Origin: DATBHW01 sp035307385
GTDB lineage: Bacteria; Chloroflexota; Ktedonobacteria; Ktedonobacterales; DATBGS01
Assembly (NCBI GenBank): GCA_035307385.1
Contig: DATGID010000074.1
Location: forward strand, 62,001-126,000
DNA length: 64,000 bases
Direction of reading: 5' to 3'
A model generated the notes under the pieces. The model was not told the DNA's origin. It was given only the letters and a program-made list of their open reading frames with translations, and ran no database searches. Position 1 is the stretch's first letter; every line of letters starts with the position of its first letter. This document shows, piece by piece, positions 52,926 to 61,260 of the stretch. The position numbers were made by a program, and so were the translations under genes.

Positions 52926-54065
52926 TCAGTCTTGGACTACAGTGACATCATCCTGGCTTACAGATGTGCGGGCTGCGCGAAAATCGTTGACGAACGTTGC
53001 CAGCGATTGGTCGAACGGTGGCCGGGCGATGCCAGCATCAGTGATAATGGCGGTGATATAGCCTTGCGGTGTGATATCAAAGGCCGGGTTGGCGACATGC
53101 GCGCCCTCCGGCGCGATGCGCACGCCGCGAATATGGGTAATTTCGTCGGGCGAGCGTTCCTCAATCACGATCTCTTCGCCAGAAGACAGCGAAAGATCGA
53201 TGGTGGAGCGCGGCGCGACTACATAAAAAGGAATGCCATGCTCGCGGGCCAGAATTGCCAGGCCATAGGTGCCGATCTTGTTGGCGACATCGCCGTTGGC
53301 GGCGATGCGATCAGCGCCCACGAAGACGGCGTTGATGCCCGCCTTGCGCATGAAATGCGCCGCCATGTTGTCGGCAATCAGCGTGAATGGGATGTCTTCC
53401 TGCTGCAACTCCCAGGCGGTGAGCCGCGCGCCTTGCAAGACGGGCCGGGTTTCATCGACGAAGACCTGCACGCGCTTGCCCTGCGCGTGCGCGACGGTAA
53501 TTGGCGCTAGCCCGCTGCCTCGCCCCGAGGTGGCAAGCGCGCCCGCGTTGCAATGCGTCAGCAGCGTGTCGCCATCATGAATCAGTTCCGCGCCATAGTC
53601 GCCCATGCGCTGGCACGCCTCGACATCTTCCCCAGCAATGGCGTGTGCCTCCGCCAGCAGACGCTCCGGCAGTTCAGCGGACGCACAGCCAGCGGCCAGC
53701 GCGGCTTGCGCAGCGGCGCGCATGCGTTCCAGCGCCCATGGCAGGTTGACCGCCGTGGGGCGCGTGCGGCGCAGCAAATCGGCCACTTCCTCGACCCGCG
53801 CTAGAGCAGCCGCGCGGCTTGCCAGCGCGGCCTGCGACGCGCCGAGCAGCCCCAGCGCCAGGCCATAGCCCGCCGCAACACCAATGGCGGGCGCGCCGCG
53901 CACTTTGAGGGTGAGAATAGCCTCGGCGACCTCTTCCGCGCTCTGGCAGGTGAGGATGCTGACTTCATCGGGCAGGCGCGACTGGTCGATCATGCGCAAT
54001 GCGCCGCGCTGGCTGGCTGGCTCGGTTTCCCACCAGAGCGTTTGGAAGGCTGGAGCGTTCGTCAT
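52926..54065 (-). CDS. mtnA: S-methyl-5-thioribose-1-phosphate isomerase
   Basis: Opens methylthioribose 1-phosphate to methylthioribulose 1-phosphate in the methionine salvage pathway. 379 residues. Marks: KVRGAPAIGVAAGYGLALGL, VNLPWALERMRAA, the catalytic Cys in TLLTHCNAGALATSGRGSGL and the Asp in VGADRIAANGDVANKIGTYG. A longer in-frame start at 54110 lacks family similarity. This is the first gene of the cluster that runs down to metK. The other salvage enzymes (mtnB, mtnD and a phosphorylase or nucleosidase) are not in the window. Confidence 0.95.
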   Translation of the reverse strand: MTNAPAFQTLWWETEPASQRGALRMIDQSRLPDEVSILTCQSAEEVAEAILTLKVRGAPAIGVAAGYGLALGLLGASQAALASRAAALARVEEVADLLRRTRPTAVNLPWALERMRAAAQAALAAGCASAELPERLLAEAHAIAGEDVEACQRMGDYGAELIHDGDTLLTHCNAGALATSGRGSGLAPITVAHAQGKRVQVFVDETRPVLQGARLTAWELQQEDIPFTLIADNMAAHFMRKAGINAVFVGADRIAANGDVANKIGTYGLAILAREHGIPFYVVAPRSTIDLSLSSGEEIVIEERSPDEITHIRGVRIAPEGAHVANPAFDITPQGYITAIITDAGIARPPFDQSLATFVNDFRAARTSVSQDDVTVVQD

Positions 54066-54188
54066 AGTTGATCTGGCGCTGCTGTGTGTGACTTTAGCAA
54101 ATGGATACAATAGCCCAGAGCGCGTGGGTAGCGCGGGTCAGGTCTATCTTCTCACATAGCAGGCTAAAACACAAGCAGGACCGAAAAG

Positions 54189-54426
54189 AACATGAGTCAT
54201 CCCGAATATTGGGGGCCAAGCCCAGCGCGGCATCAGCTTTCGGAGCGCCGCCTTCCAGGCGGCCAGCGCTGCGCTGCCGCGAGGGCGGCCCTCCAGCGCG
54301 CTCCGGTGCGACAGGCCAGCGTTTGGCCGCCTGGAAGGCGGCGCTACCACGGGCTTCTGCACTCTCCAGCAGACTCGCCTGCTGGCAGAAGGTCTGTCTG
54401 GCAAAAAATTCGGGATGACTCATGTT
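54189..54426. repeat. MITE-like inverted-repeat element, about 238 bp
   Basis: Ends are a 22-bp inverted repeat (AACATGAGTCATCCCGAATA... at 54189-54210 and its complement at 54405-54426), with one mismatch. Inside are two exact 22-bp arms, 54244-54265 and 54324-54345, and a GAGGG-CCCTC hairpin between them. The GC-rich interior encodes no plausible gene. No target-site duplication was visible. It occupies most of the 379-bp gap between mtnA and the cupin gene. Confidence 0.8.
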
Positions 54427-54444
54427 GCCGATGAAGAAAGCTGA

Positions 54445-54822
54445 TTACTGCGCCCAGGGAGGGGTACCGATTTCCTGCTCAGCGTTGAAGGCGCGCATGC
54501 CAGCCGGAACGCAGACCAGCGCCTGGGCTGGAGCGTCACTTGGATTGGAAAGTTGGATGCGCGCCTGGGCCGGGACCGCCAGCGCGTCCCCGGCAGCCAG
54601 GCTGATCTGCTCGTCGTTGATGACCGCCTGAAGCATCCCTTCCAGCAGGATGAAAACCTCCTCATGGTCCAGCCAGTGGGCCGGACCGCTAGAGGTGTTC
54701 GGCTCCACATGGAGCCGCCAGGTGCAGATTTCGCTGGCCCCGCGGCTGGGTGCGGTCAGTCCAACGAAGCGGAAACCGGGCAGGGTAAAGGTCGGGGCGT
54801 CAGCAGCGCGTGTGACGGGCAT
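54445..54822 (-). CDS. Cupin-domain protein
   Basis: 125 residues with the double-stranded beta-helix of cupins: SGPAHWLDHEEVFILLEGML holds the first-motif-like H/E residues, and the following AVINDEQISLAAGDALAVPA the second strand. Only a partial metal set (HxxxxE-type) is seen, so it may be a ligand binder rather than an oxygenase. GAGGAG lies 11 bases upstream. It is divergent from the MarR gene at 54965 with twin palindromes in the gap, suggesting MarR controls it. Confidence 0.8.
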   Translation of the reverse strand: MPVTRAADAPTFTLPGFRFVGLTAPSRGASEICTWRLHVEPNTSSGPAHWLDHEEVFILLEGMLQAVINDEQISLAAGDALAVPAQARIQLSNPSDAPAQALVCVPAGMRAFNAEQEIGTPPWAQ

Positions 54823-54900
54823 AGGTATTCTATCTCCTCTCACATAGTGTAAGCTGTTCATAGGAACGTAAGAGAGCAAACTGCTTTGTCTTCCTAAATA

Positions 54901-54932
54901 GTAAGCTTACCCGTCCAATATAGTAAGATTAC
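54901..54932. promoter_or_regulatory. Twin MarR-type operators between cupin and marR genes
   Basis: GTAAGCTTAC (54901-54910) and GTAAGATTAC (54923-54932) share the palindromic pattern GTAA-NN-TTAC, and the flanks TAG...C and CGTC/TGTC also repeat. Centres are 22 bp apart, about two helical turns, as expected for two MarR dimers on one face of the DNA. Confidence 0.75.
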
Positions 54933-54964
54933 CTGTCTAATTTTGTCAAGAGGAGGGAAGTGAG

Positions 54965-55471
54965 ATGGCTGATATGCGCTCGTTCATTGATGTGGCTCAA
55001 CTGGCGGAAAACCGGCAGAAATATATCGGACGGCTGCTTCAAGGCGCGGCGCGTGCTTGTTCATTGCACGCTAATGAGAAGCTGCGTCTGCGGGGACATC
55101 ATGGGCTGAGCCTGGCCCATACGACCCTGCTTGCGTATCTCGATCTTGAGGGCACACGCATCACTGTGCTTGCTGAACGCGCTGGAATGACCAAACAGTC
55201 GATGGGACAGCTTGTCGAGGAGCTTGAGCAGCATGGCTATGTGGCCCGCCAGGATGATCCCTCTGATCGCCGGGCAACGCTGGTCACCTTTACTGAAGCT
55301 GGCTGGCAATTTCTGCTGGATGCGCAGGCCATCAAACGAGAAATTGAGGAGGAGTACGCCGCGCTGCTGGGGGGCGTCGAAAAATTGGAAGAACTGCGCG
55401 CCGTGCTGAACCTCCTCATTACCCACGCGGAAAGCGCTTCCAAAGAGGCCGACCTACCCAAGGGGCCATAG
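54965..55471 (+). CDS. MarR-family transcriptional regulator
   Basis: 168 residues. Winged helix: LSLAHTTLLAYLDLEGTRIT, VLAERAGMTKQSMGQLVEEL (recognition helix) and GYVARQDDPSDRRATLVTFT (wing). N- and C-terminal helices make the dimer. AGGAGGG precedes the start. It is divergent from the cupin gene and is separated from it by two GTAA-NN-TTAC palindromes. No cysteine-based sensor is evident. Confidence 0.92.
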   Translation: MADMRSFIDVAQLAENRQKYIGRLLQGAARACSLHANEKLRLRGHHGLSLAHTTLLAYLDLEGTRITVLAERAGMTKQSMGQLVEELEQHGYVARQDDPSDRRATLVTFTEAGWQFLLDAQAIKREIEEEYAALLGGVEKLEELRAVLNLLITHAESASKEADLPKGP

Positions 55472-55632
55472 CGCGCTCACATTGCTCATCTTTGAAGGAC
55501 TTTAGTCCTACAAACCGGCGTTTTTCTTTGTTACAGCTCAGATATATGCTACCATTGCACCCGTCAAGATCATTTTTTTCAGCGCCATTTTTTATTGGCC
55601 TCGTGTTACCCACTTCTGTGTTGTCCGTCTCA

Positions 55633-55676
55633 CTATCAGGAGGACCGACGCAGCACGGCTGCGCGCCTGCTGATAG
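55633..55676 (+). promoter_or_regulatory. Structured RNA leader or stem-loop upstream of an ECF sigma gene
   Basis: Outer stem CTATCAG (55633-55639) with CTGATAG (55670-55676), extended by AGG/CCT, encloses an inner stem CGCAGC-ACG-GCTGCG (55649-55663). It lies 55 bases before the sigma ATG. The surrounding 259-bp gap (55472-55730) also contains a short hairpin AGGACT-TT-AGTCCT (55496-55509) and two copies of ATCTTTGAAGG. Confidence 0.45.
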
Positions 55677-55730
55677 CCCGAGCGGAGTGTAATGCTCTTA
55701 TCTAGCTATCTTTGAAGGGGCGCGTGCCGT

Positions 55731-56264
55731 ATGACCAGGGTGGAATCGGAGACCACATGGTCCTTCGAGCGTATCTACGAAGAATTTAAAACGCCAATCT
55801 ACAATTATATCTATCATCTGGTCGGGAACCGGGAACAGGCGGATGATCTGACGCAAGACACCTTCTTGAAGGCGTTTAAGGCGTTACCCAAGATGGATGC
55901 CAACCTGAAGTTATCTGCCTGGCTCTATCGCATCGCAACCAACACGGCCTATGATGCGCTCCGTCGCCGGAAGCTGATCGCCTGGCTGCCCTGGCAAGAC
56001 CTGGATCACGAACCCGCCGACGTGGAGAGCGCCGACCCGCAGGAAACCATTGGAACCACCGAACTGGTGCGTGGCGCGCTCAAACGCATGCCCGCCCAGT
56101 ATCGGGCCGCGCTCTTACTCTATACGCAAGAGGGTTTTTCCTATGGTGAGATTGCCCAGACCTTGAGTATTGCAGAGAGCGGCGTAAAGATGTACCTGTC
56201 CCGTGCGCGGCAGTCGTTTCGTGAACACTTCCGGGCGCTGGAACAGGGAGGAGTTAGGACATGA
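55731..56264 (+). CDS. ECF RNA polymerase sigma factor
   Basis: 177 residues. Region 2 (about 8-75): IYHLVGNREQADDLTQDTFL, then LSAWLYRIATNTAYDALRRR. Region 4 (about 112-170): LKRMPAQYRAALLLYTQEGF and YGEIAQTLSIAESGVKMYLS, the -35 recognition helix. The stop overlaps the anti-sigma start (ATGA). A short linker and small size are those of a classical ECF sigma under a membrane anti-sigma factor. Confidence 0.94.
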   Translation: MTRVESETTWSFERIYEEFKTPIYNYIYHLVGNREQADDLTQDTFLKAFKALPKMDANLKLSAWLYRIATNTAYDALRRRKLIAWLPWQDLDHEPADVESADPQETIGTTELVRGALKRMPAQYRAALLLYTQEGFSYGEIAQTLSIAESGVKMYLSRARQSFREHFRALEQGGVRT

Positions 56265-58108
56265 ATTGTGATCGGGCTGGAGACTTGCTCGGCGCGTATC
56301 TGCGCGACGAGTTGATGCCCTCCACCCGAGCAGAGGTACAGGAGCACCTGAACCACTGCGCATCCTGTCGCGCTGATCTTGATCTTGACCGGTTAGTTTT
56401 TGAGTTGCCCCGGGTTGAACCCTCGGCAGCCTTACATGATCGCATCTTCTCTTCTCCCGAATTTCAGGAGATTGCACGAGCAGTTAGCTTGTATAATCAG
56501 CCGGGCGTGGCTCATTCCAATGGCCGCTCTTCCGGCAATGGTGATGCTCCGGTTGGAGATTCGATTAGCGCCAATGGCAACTTTCCGCACTTAACGATTC
56601 TGCGCACCAGCAGCCCGCTGGCCCGCGAGCGAACGAATGGGCATCAGCGCCCGGTCGTTACGGCGCAGCGCAAGAGTCAGCGGATAGATTGGCAGCGGAT
56701 GGCAATCAGGATGGCGGTGGCGGCGGCGGTGCTGGTGCTCGTCCTTGGCTCGGCGTTAGCGGCGAAAAACGCCCTGCAAAAACAGCCGACGGCTGCGACC
56801 ATTCCCACGTATGATCCGGCTGGGCCGGTGCCCGGTCCCCTGGCTGCTGGTAATCGAGCCGTCTATTTCCATGATGGGCGGCTGTGGAGCGCGCCCGAAA
56901 ACGGCCCACAGATTCGCTCCCCGCTGACAGATACCTCGGTGACGGTGGCTCCTGGCTGGGCTGTTGCGCCAGCAGTTGGCCCCAATGGCACCCATCACCT
57001 GGCCTATATCGACCTGAAGACGGGCACGCTGCATATCATCCAGACCGATGACCGCAACGACCAGGCCGTTGGCAGCGTGGCCCCCAAGGGCACGAACCTG
57101 GCGGCCTTCTGGCAAAGCGCTGAAGGGCAGGCTGTTCTGGCGGGGCTGGTTTGGGCGCCCGATGCGCGGCAGCTTGCATTCATCGCTGACCGCGATGGTG
57201 CGGGCGCAACCGTGTGGGTGGTCAATGCCGACGGTTCGGCGGCGCGGTCCATCAGTGGCCCGGCCAGCGCTGATGTACTGCCCTCCTTGCCAGCCTGGGC
57301 GCCGGATGGCTCGAATCTGGCGTACGTGCTGACCGGCAAGGGCGGGGCCAGCATCTGGGATGTCGCCTTCGATGGCTCCCCGGCGCAGATGCTGGAGTCG
57401 CAAGCCTCCCCGGAGGGCGCGGCCAACGATGTGGTCGGTGGCCTGTTCTGGACCAGCGATACACTGAATCCGATGATTACCTGGAGCGCTAAACAGGCTG
57501 GCGGCAACCTGATCGATGGCCTGTGGTCTTATCGGTTGAGCGAGACGCCCCATCTGGCGCGCCTGACACCGAACGGCGCGCTTTTCAGCGCGGTTGATTA
57601 TAGCCAGCAGGCCGGAGATGTTGGCTCCTGGCTGGTGGGGCAGGTGGGCATTGGGCTGCGCTCTGTTCACGCCGATGGTTCGGCAGTGAATGGGCTGGCT
57701 CCAGGGCATGTGGCTGCGGTGCAGTGGTCGCCGGATGGCTCCAGCGCCCTCTATATCGTGGCTGAGGCCGGGTCAATGACGGGCGCTCTGTGGACCTGGA
57801 CCCCGCTGCTGGGGCAGCGCCAGATTGCGACGAATGTCGCGCTCGCGCCAGCGCCAGCCTGGTCACCCGACGGCCAGTACGTCTTGTATGTGGCGAATGG
57901 TCACTCCTGGGTGGCTGGCGCTGCCGGGAACAGCCAGCCGCTTTCTGGCGCGGGTGCAGCGACGGCGCTCAGTTGGTCGCCAGATGGCCTGCGCGTGGCC
58001 CTGGCAAGCGCCAGGGGCGTGACCATCAGCAACCCCGACGGCGGCAAGCCCGACCAGGTTGATAACGTGGGCAGCGTGGACGCGGTGATCTGGACGGCGG
58101 TGCCGTAA
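56261..58108 (+). CDS. Transmembrane anti-sigma factor with extracytoplasmic beta-propeller
   Basis: 615 residues. An N-terminal zinc anti-sigma domain (MNCDRAGDLLGAYLRDEL, then HLNHCASC, the HxxxCxxC motif) is followed by a cytoplasmic linker, one membrane helix (about 147-167, MAVAAAVLVLVLGSALAA), and an exterior TolB/PD40-like propeller. The latter has blades marked by WAPDARQLAFIADRDG, WAPDGSNLAYVLTG, WSPDGSSALYIVAE, WSPDGQYVLYVANG and WSPDGLRVALASARG. The design suggests an outside signal changing sigma release. A 4-base overlap couples it to the sigma gene. Confidence 0.9.
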   Translation: MNCDRAGDLLGAYLRDELMPSTRAEVQEHLNHCASCRADLDLDRLVFELPRVEPSAALHDRIFSSPEFQEIARAVSLYNQPGVAHSNGRSSGNGDAPVGDSISANGNFPHLTILRTSSPLARERTNGHQRPVVTAQRKSQRIDWQRMAIRMAVAAAVLVLVLGSALAAKNALQKQPTAATIPTYDPAGPVPGPLAAGNRAVYFHDGRLWSAPENGPQIRSPLTDTSVTVAPGWAVAPAVGPNGTHHLAYIDLKTGTLHIIQTDDRNDQAVGSVAPKGTNLAAFWQSAEGQAVLAGLVWAPDARQLAFIADRDGAGATVWVVNADGSAARSISGPASADVLPSLPAWAPDGSNLAYVLTGKGGASIWDVAFDGSPAQMLESQASPEGAANDVVGGLFWTSDTLNPMITWSAKQAGGNLIDGLWSYRLSETPHLARLTPNGALFSAVDYSQQAGDVGSWLVGQVGIGLRSVHADGSAVNGLAPGHVAAVQWSPDGSSALYIVAEAGSMTGALWTWTPLLGQRQIATNVALAPAPAWSPDGQYVLYVANGHSWVAGAAGNSQPLSGAGAATALSWSPDGLRVALASARGVTISNPDGGKPDQVDNVGSVDAVIWTAVP

Positions 58109-58136
58109 CGGGCGCTGTCTCACAAGCACTATGCAC

Positions 58137-58167
58137 AAGGGTACAGCAAAGACGCTGTGCCCTTTCT
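58137..58167 (+). terminator. Intrinsic terminator of the sigma/anti-sigma operon
   Basis: AAGGGTACAGC (58137-58147), loop, GCTGTGCCCTT (58154-58164), with one G-T pair and trailing TTCTTTT. Confidence 0.75.
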
Positions 58168-58201
58168 TTTACCTTGCGACGAGGCAGGGAGTGCTGGATT
58201 G

Positions 58202-59029
58202 ATGGATAGCTTGATTCTGAAGTTGATTCTGACGCCTGCGCTGATCGGCGTGGCAAGCCTGGCCGGGCGACGCTGGGGGCCAGCGGTGAGCGGCTGGCTG
58301 GTCGGCTTGCCGCTGACCTCTGGGCCGGTCGCCTTCTTTCTGGCGCTCAGCCATGGCGCGGCGTTTGCCGCCGCTGCTGTCGTTGGCACACTGACCGGCA
58401 CGTTCGCCGAATGTACATTCTGCCTGACCTATGCCTGGCTGGCGCGCCGCGCTGGCTGGCCGCTCACGCTGGGCATAAGCTGCCTGGCCTTTCTTGGCCC
58501 GCTGGCCGCGCTTCAATACCTCGTGCTGCCGCTGGCGCTGCTCTTCTCGCTGATTCTCGTGGCGCTGTCGCTGGCGCTGCGCCTGATGCCGCCGCGCGCC
58601 GAAACTGAGCAAAAGTCTGACCTGCGGGCGCGAGAGCCGCTGGCGAAAGGAGCGCCGCCGCGCTGGGACATTCCCCTGAGGATGGTTCTGGCTACTGGCA
58701 TTGTTCTGCTGCTCACCAGTGCTGCGCCTGCCCTTGGCCCACGCTTGAGTGGGCTGCTGGCTACGTTCCCGGTGTATGTCTCCATTCTATCCACGTTTGC
58801 GCATCGGCTTCAGGGGCCAGCCGCCGCGGCTGGTGTGCTGCGCGGCTTGCTGATGGGCCTGTATGCCTTTGCCAGCTTCTTTCTGGTGCTGGCGCTCTTG
58901 ATCGAGCGCGTCGGCCTGGCCCCGGCCTTTGCGGCCTCCATTCTGGCTGCGCTGACCGTTCAGGCTGGTTCGCTCTGGGTGCTGCGCCACACCGCCGCGT
59001 CTGCCAAGCCCGCGCAAAGCGAGGTGTGA
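58202..59029 (+). CDS. Hypothetical polytopic membrane protein
   Basis: 275 residues with about eight membrane helices. It appears to be an internal duplication: a loop starting GWLVGLPLTSGPVAFFLALS in the first half resembles GLLATFPVYVSILSTFAH in the second. A charged cytoplasmic stretch (RAETEQKSDLRAREP) separates the halves. No known transporter motif was recognised. The ATG at 58202 was chosen (GGGAG upstream); an in-frame extension to 58157 is less likely because it overlaps the terminator. Confidence 0.65.
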   Translation: MDSLILKLILTPALIGVASLAGRRWGPAVSGWLVGLPLTSGPVAFFLALSHGAAFAAAAVVGTLTGTFAECTFCLTYAWLARRAGWPLTLGISCLAFLGPLAALQYLVLPLALLFSLILVALSLALRLMPPRAETEQKSDLRAREPLAKGAPPRWDIPLRMVLATGIVLLLTSAAPALGPRLSGLLATFPVYVSILSTFAHRLQGPAAAAGVLRGLLMGLYAFASFFLVLALLIERVGLAPAFAASILAALTVQAGSLWVLRHTAASAKPAQSEV

Positions 59030-59143
59030 TTAAAAAATTGGCATGGCGTTTGCCAGGTTTTTACCTCAGGAGTATGATGTAAGCAGTGAGTGTGATTGGC
59101 GCTGAGGCCAATTTCACAACCGGCAGAAAGAGGGTAAAGCGGT

Positions 59144-61237
59144 ATGCGTCGGACGGAGCAGGTGACAGCGAGCGTCGCCAGCGGCGAGGAGCCGCGCTAT
59201 CGGGCCATCAGCGATTACGGGGTGATTGGCGATTGCCGCACCGCCGCGCTGATTGGGCCGGATGGCTCGATTGATTGGTGCTGTCTGCCCCACTTCGACA
59301 GCCCGGCGATCTTCTGCCGCCTGCTGGATGCCGACCAGGGCGGCTTTTTTCGCCTGCATCTGTCGGAGGGCGCGCAGGCAACCATGGTCTATCAGCCAGG
59401 GACCAATATTCTGGAAACAACCTTCGCTGGTCCCAGCGGCAAGCTGCGCCTGGTGGATTTTATGCCCATTCGCAAACGCCGCCCATCCGCGCATCCAGTG
59501 CGTCATATGGGTGTGGCCCTCCTCTCGCGAGTGTCTCAAGGGCTGGCCTCGGCGATTGAGCGCGACATGGGCAACGATGTGGCGGCGGCCCATCGCCTTC
59601 AGCGCATGGCAACCTGCCTGGAGGGCAGCGTTGAGGTAGAACTGACGCTCAAAGCGACCTTTGATTACGCCCGTCAGTCGGCGGTAATTGAACTCATCCA
59701 TCTTGCCAACGATGCTGTCGGCGCGCTGCTCTGGGCGGGTGATCGCTATCTGGCGCTGCTGGTTCGCCGTATCGTCGCCAGTGCCCACGACCATGCAGCA
59801 GAAGCCCCGCTGGCGCTGGAACAGGCCGATCATACGCTGCATCTGCGCGCTCCCTTGCAGGCGGGCGATCAACTGATTGCTGCGCTGAATTACGCGCGTG
59901 ATCGCGCCGAAGCGCAGCGGCTGTTGGGGCAGTTGGCCCGCCATCCCTTTGCGCGCGACCTGGAAGAAACGCAGCGCTACTGGCTGGATTGGTCGAAGCA
60001 GTGCCGCTACGATGGCCCCTATCAGCAGGCGGTGCGGCGTTCGTCGCTGGCCCTCAAGCTCTGCACCTTCGAGCCAACCGGGGCAATTGTCGCGGCCCCC
60101 ACAACCTCGCTGCCGGAATGGGTTGGCGGGGTGCGCAACTGGGACTATCGCTATACCTGGCTGCGCGATTCCGCCTTTACGCTGGCGGCGCTGGCGAACC
60201 TGGGCTATTACGAAGAGGCACGCAACTATTTTCATTTCCTGCACGATTTGCATCTGCAACGCATCGATGACGTGCGCATCATGTACAGCATTCGCGGTGA
60301 AACAGACGGCCTCCTGGATGAACACATGCTCGATCACCTGGAAGGCTATCAAGGGTCGCGGCCCGTGCGCATTGGCAACGGCGCGGCGCTGCAACGCCAG
60401 CTTGACATTTACGGCGAGCTGCTGGACACCGGCTATACATATCTGCGCCATGAAGGCTTTCGGCTGCCATCATTTATCTCCGGCTGCCGCGACCTCTGGT
60501 CGTTTTGCTCGATGGTGGCCGATTACGTCATCGACCACTGGCAAGAGCTTGACCGCGGCATCTGGGAGGTGCGCGGCGACCCGCAGGCATTCGTTTATTC
60601 GCGCGTGATGTGCTGGGTGGCGCTCGACCGCGCCTGCAAGCTGGCCCGCCATTATCAGCATCATAATCACGCTGCTCGCTGGGAAGTCTCCCGCGATGCC
60701 ATTCATCAAGATATTCTGGAGCACGGCTACAGCGAGGCATTGCAGAGCTTTACCCAGGCATATGGCAACGACGCGCTCGACGCCGCCAATTTGCGCCTGC
60801 TGCTGGTGAAGTTTTTACCGCCGGATAGCCCACTTATCCACAACACCATCGAGGCTACCCTGCGCACGCTGGCGGGCGCGCATGGCGTGGTCTATCGCTA
60901 TCGCCCCGCCGGAAGCGTGGCATCTGATGATATGGTCACCGATGATGGCCTGCCGGGCAGAGAGGGCGCGTTCCTGGCCTGCGCCTTCTGGCTGATCGAT
61001 AATCTGTGCTATCTAGGCCGAGTTGACGAGGCGCGTGAACGCTTTGAGGGCTTGCTGCGCTGGGCCAGCCCCCTGGGCCTCTTTTCGGAGGAAGTGGACC
61101 CGGCCAGCGGCGCGCAGTTGGGCAACTATCCCCAGGCGTTTACGCACATCGGCTTGATTAACAGCGCCGTGACCCTCCAGCGGGCGCAAGAGGGCGTGCT
61201 GGTGGTGCATCCCCAGGCGGCGACGCATACCAGATAG
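59144..61237 (+). CDS. GH15-family glucosidase/trehalase-like enzyme
   Basis: 697 residues, a two-domain glycoside hydrolase. The N-terminus (YGVIGDCRTAALIGPDGSID) is the beta-sandwich (DUF5911-like) domain of GH15. The catalytic (alpha/alpha)6 part has GGVRNWDYRYTWLRDSAFTL, HLEGYQGSRPVRIGNGA, ELDRGIWEVRGDPQAF (likely acid Glu) and GLFSEEVDPASGAQLG (likely base Glu). Enzymes of this group cleave trehalose or alpha-glucans. No signal peptide was seen, so it acts in the cytoplasm. AGAGGG precedes the ATG. Substrate is uncertain. Confidence 0.9.
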   Translation: MRRTEQVTASVASGEEPRYRAISDYGVIGDCRTAALIGPDGSIDWCCLPHFDSPAIFCRLLDADQGGFFRLHLSEGAQATMVYQPGTNILETTFAGPSGKLRLVDFMPIRKRRPSAHPVRHMGVALLSRVSQGLASAIERDMGNDVAAAHRLQRMATCLEGSVEVELTLKATFDYARQSAVIELIHLANDAVGALLWAGDRYLALLVRRIVASAHDHAAEAPLALEQADHTLHLRAPLQAGDQLIAALNYARDRAEAQRLLGQLARHPFARDLEETQRYWLDWSKQCRYDGPYQQAVRRSSLALKLCTFEPTGAIVAAPTTSLPEWVGGVRNWDYRYTWLRDSAFTLAALANLGYYEEARNYFHFLHDLHLQRIDDVRIMYSIRGETDGLLDEHMLDHLEGYQGSRPVRIGNGAALQRQLDIYGELLDTGYTYLRHEGFRLPSFISGCRDLWSFCSMVADYVIDHWQELDRGIWEVRGDPQAFVYSRVMCWVALDRACKLARHYQHHNHAARWEVSRDAIHQDILEHGYSEALQSFTQAYGNDALDAANLRLLLVKFLPPDSPLIHNTIEATLRTLAGAHGVVYRYRPAGSVASDDMVTDDGLPGREGAFLACAFWLIDNLCYLGRVDEARERFEGLLRWASPLGLFSEEVDPASGAQLGNYPQAFTHIGLINSAVTLQRAQEGVLVVHPQAATHTR

Positions 61238-61260
61238 ACCTTTCGCGCCCGCGCCTGTGA

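Noticed and set aside
55492..55692. A 66-codon open frame before the ECF sigma gene
   Set aside because: The start is a TTG without a ribosome-binding site, and the region fits a structured leader better.
59114..60451. A 445-codon frame antisense to the GH15 gene
   Set aside because: It is a shadow of a coding strand with clear catalytic motifs.
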